Positions 6,036-9,689 of a DNA stretch of 9,689 nucleotides are shown one piece after another. This DNA comes from JBEIHI01 sp964655245. GTDB lineage: Bacteria > Bdellovibrionota > UBA2394. The notes under the pieces are model-generated. The model did no database searches. It had not been told where the DNA came from and saw nothing but the letters and a program-made list of their open reading frames with translations. Positions within the stretch are counted from its first letter, which is position 1; each line of letters begins with the position of its first letter. Made by a program: the position numbers and the translations under genes. The stretch spans positions 1 to 9,689 of the forward strand of contig CAZZLQ010000070.1 of assembly GCA_964655245.1 (NCBI GenBank), written 5' to 3'.

Positions 6036-6731
6036 TTAGTTCAAAGCAAACAAGCTCTCGAAGCTTTTGAGATCTCTCTTCAGAGACATCGAAAGTAGTT
6101 TGGCAAATGAATCCAAGATGGTGATGGAGTTAGCATTAGCATCGCCTGCGCGAGGTATTGTCGAGAGGCGCTGCACAATGCCCTGATTCACTTTTTGAAT
6201 CTCATCATAGTGCTTATCAAGTCCTGCCAAATCCCAGTCGGGTTTATCGCCCTTTTTGTGTTTGAAGTATTGACTCATCAAATACATAGAGACAACGCGA
6301 ACGGCTGTTTCTTCAAATGATGCAAACGGAAGATGGTGTCGCGCCATCGGCCGCAAGAAACTCATCACCGGACATCCACTGGTGGCCATCAAGACTCCAA
6401 GAATTCCAAACAAGCCTTGTTGAAGAGGAATCTCGTTCACATAAGTTCTTTCCGCGGTCTTCACGGTGACTCGAGCCATGGAGTGACTGATGTCATCTTT
6501 AAAAGTTTCAAACAGATCCGAAATATTCAAAGCAATCGGGCAATGCGGAGAGGTCTCTGGCTTGAGCGGGCAGTTGGAGCACTTTCCGGCTTCAAGTCTT
6601 GTCCACGGCGCTCCATCTTTCCTCGGATTCACTTGCAGCAAAGTCTCCGGATCAAGTTTGATCTCAAAGTCCTTCATGCGCCCATCGGAAAGAACGAATG
6701 AGTAGTGAATGGAGAGTGGTTTCAAAGACAT
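6036..6731 (-). CDS. Conserved hypothetical protein, probably DUF6901 family
   Basis: 231 residues, no signal peptide or clear membrane helix, so probably cytoplasmic. The N-terminal part (1-100) looks like a beta-rich domain, with PWTRLEAGKCSNCPL carrying Cys51 and Cys54, followed by His63-Cys64; these could form a metal or redox site. The C-terminal half is helical and contains TSGCPVMSFLRPMARHHLPF (118-136) with Cys120 and His132-His133. From memory this pattern belongs to a widespread family of unknown function that I believe is listed as DUF6901; the label is not verified. The ATG at 6731 starts a domain of the expected N-terminus, though no Shine-Dalgarno is obvious. The gene converges with the second cysteine-protein gene, leaving 15 bases between stops. 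No functional link to its neighbours is visible. Confidence 0.8.
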   Translation of the reverse strand: MSLKPLSIHYSFVLSDGRMKDFEIKLDPETLLQVNPRKDGAPWTRLEAGKCSNCPLKPETSPHCPIALNISDLFETFKDDISHSMARVTVKTAERTYVNEIPLQQGLFGILGVLMATSGCPVMSFLRPMARHHLPFASFEETAVRVVSMYLMSQYFKHKKGDKPDWDLAGLDKHYDEIQKVNQGIVQRLSTIPRAGDANANSITILDSFAKLLSMSLKRDLKSFESLFALN

Positions 6732-6932
6732 GAAACAAGTCTAGCTCGTTTGAACATGCCGGTCACGGGTGGCTCGGTTTTTTTGAGTGACGCTGCCTTG
6801 CATCACCAATCCTTCTCTGAAGATCCTGTTCCCATGTTCAGCGTCCACTTGAATGGGGACGCAGGGATGCTCGCCAGATGCCTGAGAGTAGAGCCTTGAG
6901 CCTGGCATACTCTTTGAACTTCATACGTTTCG
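6732..6932. other. Divergent intergenic region, no clear gene
   Basis: This separates the minus-strand hypothetical gene from the plus-strand lipoprotein gene and should hold both promoters, but I find no convincing -35/-10 pair. A T7 run (6778-6784) and a 6-bp hairpin, GCGTCC (6841-6846) with GGACGC (6857-6862), are present; the latter would lie in the leader of the lipoprotein message. An open frame at 6705-6899 has no ribosome site or recognisable content. Confidence 0.5.
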
Positions 6933-8354
6933 ATGAATCATGACACTTTGCCCAAAGCTATTGATCTGAAACAATCCGTGACTTTCGTTCTGACGGTCCT
7001 CACCGGTTCGATCTTGTTCTCCGGCTGTAGTAGTGACAGTGAGATCGATCCGGGTCCTGATCCGGTGCCGCCCATCATCGGTCTTGAGGTAGGAGTCAGT
7101 GGTTTCGAGATTGTCGAAAGTACAAGCCAGTCTCCGAGTCTTGTTGTTCGCTTGAACCGTCTAGTTGCTGTGAATCATCAAACAGAGATTGTGGTGAGGG
7201 CTTTGAGCTCAGACTCTCGTGACAAGGGAAGAACACTACAAAAAGTGACAGGAACTCAACTTGGATTGAACTCTGTCGCGAGTGAGTTCACCATACCTCT
7301 CAATCAAGAGGCGATCTTGGGTCTTCGCACGCAGGGGCTTTCCTTTGAGCTGAAGACGGGAGATACGCTTGAAAAAAGTTTTGGTGATTGGTCGATCGAG
7401 AAAATGGGTGCCGAGCACGCCATGAATGCGCTTTTCACGGCCAATCTCGCCTATTTTGAGGAGGCGCAGATAGCAGAGCTTTCCAGCCTACGAGCACTTG
7501 GTATGAACACGCTGCTCATTTCGGCATGGAACCAGGCAGAATGGGATTACATCATCGCCAAAATCAAATCGAATGAAACTCTTCAACAGTTCAAATACAT
7601 CGCCATGGTTCATTCGCAGATGTACGACAATGCGCTCAGATGTCAGTTTTCTAGTTCTTGTTCAATGGATGGAATGGCCAAGAGCTATCTCGACCATGTC
7701 ATTGAGACCGTGAAGCAAAACCAATCATTGTTTGTCGGCTACTACACTTTTGATGAACCCATGAAGACCCAGGGTTCGATTCCTCATGAGTTTCAGGCGC
7801 GAGTCTACGATTACATCCGAGCGCGAGACCGAGCTGCATTGGCGAGACCCATTATCGTCTCGAACACGATGTGGTTTGCGTCAGAGAGTGAAGATCCGGT
7901 TGCTCTCTTTTCACAAGCTCTTTCAAAAACTGCACAGGATGTTGTCTTTGTGGGCCAATATGGATTCGATGACTTAGATAGTTTTTACTACCATCAACTG
8001 GATTGGTTTTATCTTTGGTCAATAAGCCAAAAGTTGGTTTCGTTTGTGCCCATCATGTCTGCTTTTGAACAGAGTTTCTGTCCTGATCAGTATACGGCTG
8101 CCTTTAGACTCATTGAGCACGACTCTATTCTGAATCAAGAGGTCTTGCCTTTGTATCCCAACGCTCAACGATTGCTTTCCGATGGCCGAGCTTACTTTGT
8201 CTACTGGCCCTTTGAAGACAGCTGGACCTCTAATCGCATCTTTGAAACGGGGAACAGTTTGGATTATCGAAGAAAGCCTGACTTTGAGTTCTCGATCGAC
8301 AACTGCCCAAGTCTCAAAATGTCGACTGTTATTCACTTGGGGCAGCTCAGGTAA
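6933..8354 (+). CDS. Lipoprotein with glycoside-hydrolase-like TIM-barrel domain
   Basis: 473 residues. The N-terminus has a hydrophobic core (TFVLTVLTGSILFSGC) and probable lipobox FSGC with acylated Cys32, followed by a Pro/Asp-rich linker (PGPDPVPP). Residues about 50-155 look like a beta-sandwich. From about 165 the pattern fits a TIM barrel: ANLAYF, then LRALGMNTLLISAWN (186-200), FKYIAMVHSQ (220-229), LFVGYYTFDEP (266-276), PIIVSNTMW, VVFVGQYGFDD and YFVYWPFED (421-429). The strand-end DEP, with Glu275, is typical of several glycoside hydrolase clans and Glu275 is the candidate acid/base. Glu379 in SAFEQSF could be a second carboxylate. Substrate is unknown; a catalytically dead sugar-binding barrel is possible. 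The ATG at 6933 has no Shine-Dalgarno; a GTG at 6978 would give a more compact signal peptide but is not better supported. It is probably monocistronic. Confidence 0.75.
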   Translation: MNHDTLPKAIDLKQSVTFVLTVLTGSILFSGCSSDSEIDPGPDPVPPIIGLEVGVSGFEIVESTSQSPSLVVRLNRLVAVNHQTEIVVRALSSDSRDKGRTLQKVTGTQLGLNSVASEFTIPLNQEAILGLRTQGLSFELKTGDTLEKSFGDWSIEKMGAEHAMNALFTANLAYFEEAQIAELSSLRALGMNTLLISAWNQAEWDYIIAKIKSNETLQQFKYIAMVHSQMYDNALRCQFSSSCSMDGMAKSYLDHVIETVKQNQSLFVGYYTFDEPMKTQGSIPHEFQARVYDYIRARDRAALARPIIVSNTMWFASESEDPVALFSQALSKTAQDVVFVGQYGFDDLDSFYYHQLDWFYLWSISQKLVSFVPIMSAFEQSFCPDQYTAAFRLIEHDSILNQEVLPLYPNAQRLLSDGRAYFVYWPFEDSWTSNRIFETGNSLDYRRKPDFEFSIDNCPSLKMSTVIHLGQLR

Positions 8355-8475
8355 AGTCTTTCGGGATAGCGTCTCAAAGGCCGCAAAATGATTCAGGGTC
8401 TTAGGGCGAAGATCAATAAATTCAATGGCTTAGCCCTGATTTGGGGGGCATGCGATTTGCACCTCCTAGGGTGGG

Positions 8476-9689
8476 ATGGCGGGTTCTTGGATCATTTGGG
8501 TTTTGTTGAGTTTTGATGCGAATTGCGCGAAGACCCTTGCGGGAATCTCAGCCGGCGATCTCAAAAAACAAGTTGATGAGATGAAGGTTGTTTCTGACCT
8601 CGAGCTCTTCGGTCTCAAAGAAAATTTTTCTGCCGAGGAGTTACGCGATTCCTACAAGCGTCTGGCCCTAAAGTATCATCCTGATCGCCGAGCGGATTTG
8701 GATGCTGCTCATCAAGAGCTCTTTCACAACGCCATTGTTCTGATCAACAATGCCCACGATCGTCTTCAAGAGGGTAAGCCTCAGCCCGCACAACAAGTTC
8801 GACCGGCTGCAGAGACTTTGAGTCGTGAGGAAAGGCTCGCACTTCAGCAAACCTATCGAGAGTTCTTTGCTCGATTGGACTTGAGCAAGTCTGTCACGGA
8901 GACGCTGAGGTCAGTTGATGATTTTGGTATTCAACAACGAGGGCCCGCCTACGATGTGTTCCGAGCTGTTCGATCGGATTTTGTGATCAAAAACTGGGGC
9001 GATCTGGTACTCGGAGTCAAAACCTATGATGAGGCTGAAAATCTTTATCTCATGAGGTTGCGAGTGGAGGCCGAGAGGTCCCACGTGCGCGAACTAGATC
9101 TTCTCATTGGCTCAGATGATATGAAGCCTGCGCGAAGCTTGATTGGCATGAGGTACAAGTTGGGAGAAACACCCCATCAGCTCAATCAGACCTTTTGGCT
9201 TGAGCGAATGGCGGATATTCCTGATGAATACCAGTTTGATACTTGGATGGAGACGACAGAGTTTCATCGGTGGGTCAAGAATCATCCCGATCGAGCGAGG
9301 ATCAAGCGAGAGATGTTTGAGGACTTCATCAGATCTAAGTCTGACGCCGGGTTTCTTTCTCGCATCGACAAAAAGTTTTTGGGATATCTGTTGAGCGGCG
9401 CTGAGGAAATCTCTTTTGATAAAGCTGTTGATCTCACCTATCAGCACGCTTTGGTGTATGCGAATAGTGACAAGGCAGATTACTTGATGGCTCATGTGCT
9501 GAGAGAGCGGATTCTCACGAACTTGCGATTGCGAAATCAAGCAATTGAGGTGCTTGGAATTGGATTCGTCGAGCGAAGCGTTCCGGATTGGAAGCCATCG
9601 AATCTGGATCGCTTGAGATCGATGTTCGTCAATTCGAAGCTTTCCAGGCAGCGGGCGGTGATTCGCACTCGAGAGGAAACGATCAGAAG
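8476..9689 (+). CDS. J-domain protein with possible export signal, 3' end beyond the window
   Basis: 404 residues are visible and the frame remains open at the window edge. Residues about 41-99 form a J-domain: DLELFGLKENFSAEELRDSY, then KRLALKYHPDRRA with the His68-Pro69-Asp70 triad that stimulates Hsp70 ATPase, and a third helix ending NNAHDRLQEG. After a Pro/Gln linker, the remaining roughly 290 residues are charged and apparently mostly helical, with no glycine/phenylalanine region or zinc finger, so this is not DnaJ itself; I recognise no family. An in-frame TAG at 8467 limits the start. ATG 8476 adds a short hydrophobic stretch (WIIWVLLSF) followed by DANCAKT, which could be a weak signal peptide, though basic residues are lacking. 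ATG 8581 would give a cytoplasmic protein beginning at the J-domain. Neither start has a strong ribosome site, so location is undecided. Confidence 0.75.
   Translation, partial: MAGSWIIWVLLSFDANCAKTLAGISAGDLKKQVDEMKVVSDLELFGLKENFSAEELRDSYKRLALKYHPDRRADLDAAHQELFHNAIVLINNAHDRLQEGKPQPAQQVRPAAETLSREERLALQQTYREFFARLDLSKSVTETLRSVDDFGIQQRGPAYDVFRAVRSDFVIKNWGDLVLGVKTYDEAENLYLMRLRVEAERSHVRELDLLIGSDDMKPARSLIGMRYKLGETPHQLNQTFWLERMADIPDEYQFDTWMETTEFHRWVKNHPDRARIKREMFEDFIRSKSDAGFLSRIDKKFLGYLLSGAEEISFDKAVDLTYQHALVYANSDKADYLMAHVLRERILTNLRLRNQAIEVLGIGFVERSVPDWKPSNLDRLRSMFVNSKLSRQRAVIRTREETIR

Noticed and set aside
6758..6784. GC-rich stretch followed by T7 as a plus-strand terminator
   Set aside because: No stem longer than about 4 bp forms, and no plus-strand gene lies directly upstream.
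6820..6890. Possible c-di-GMP-I (GEMM) riboswitch, because GGGGACGCAGGG resembles the GGGACGCAAAGC element
   Set aside because: The conserved GCAAA bulge and the tetraloop-receptor side are missing, and the 6-bp hairpin does not fit the known fold.
6705..6899. 64-residue open frame between the hypothetical protein and the lipoprotein
   Set aside because: It overlaps the start of the minus-strand gene, has no ribosome site, and its composition is unremarkable.
8393..8439. Inverted repeat TCAGGG / CCCTGA after the lipoprotein gene as its terminator
   Set aside because: The loop is about 35 bases and the stem is followed by TTTGGGGGG instead of a T run. The neighbouring AGGGC/GCCCT pairing competes with it, so neither is convincing.

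Overview
The window looks like chromosomal DNA from a Gram-negative bacterium. Two proteins carry lipoprotein signal peptides, several others look exported, and one gene encodes a membrane-anchored multiheme cytochrome c. Base composition is near 50% G+C by eye and CGA arginine codons are frequent. The gene content would fit Bdellovibrionota, Myxococcota or a related former deltaproteobacterial lineage. I cannot fix the taxon from this sequence, and no RNA gene, IS element or CRISPR array is visible.

Left half (1-5047, minus strand): a tightly packed four-gene operon reading right to left. In order it encodes (i) a 790-residue soluble fusion of an FAD/NAD(P) oxidoreductase, two cyclic-nucleotide-binding domains and a ferredoxin module with 16 cysteines; (ii) a five-helix membrane protein with the histidine pattern of a diheme b-type cytochrome; (iii) a protein with a cytoplasmic FHA-like domain, one membrane helix and ten CxxCH heme c sites; and (iv) a lipoprotein with a GlcG/HbpS-like heme-binding domain, cut by the left edge. 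Adjacent genes abut or share one base (TGATG). The parts form a plausible electron path across the inner membrane: NAD(P)H, FAD, Fe-S clusters, heme b, periplasmic heme c. Both cytoplasmic entry proteins carry signalling-type domains (cNMP-binding, FHA), so the path may be gated by intracellular signals. The path and its direction are inferred.

Middle (5048-6020, plus strand): a divergent intergenic region, then two small secreted cysteine proteins in tandem. Both share a C-x10-C spacing repeated symmetrically around a short loop containing Asp-Pro-Ala, which suggests disulfide-stapled helical hairpins. The second copy has a good signal peptide and a good cysteine domain, but they lie in different frames, separated at a G6 tract. 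A 20-bp near-perfect repeat lies on both sides of the first copy and suggests local duplication.

Right half (6036-9689): a conserved hypothetical protein on the minus strand (I believe the DUF6901 family), a lipoprotein with a glycoside-hydrolase-like TIM-barrel signature (YYTFDEP), and a J-domain protein with a possible export signal, cut by the right edge. These do not form an obvious pathway with the redox operon.

The most promising candidates for an undescribed system are the cNMP/FHA-linked electron conduit and the paired C-x10-C secreted proteins.
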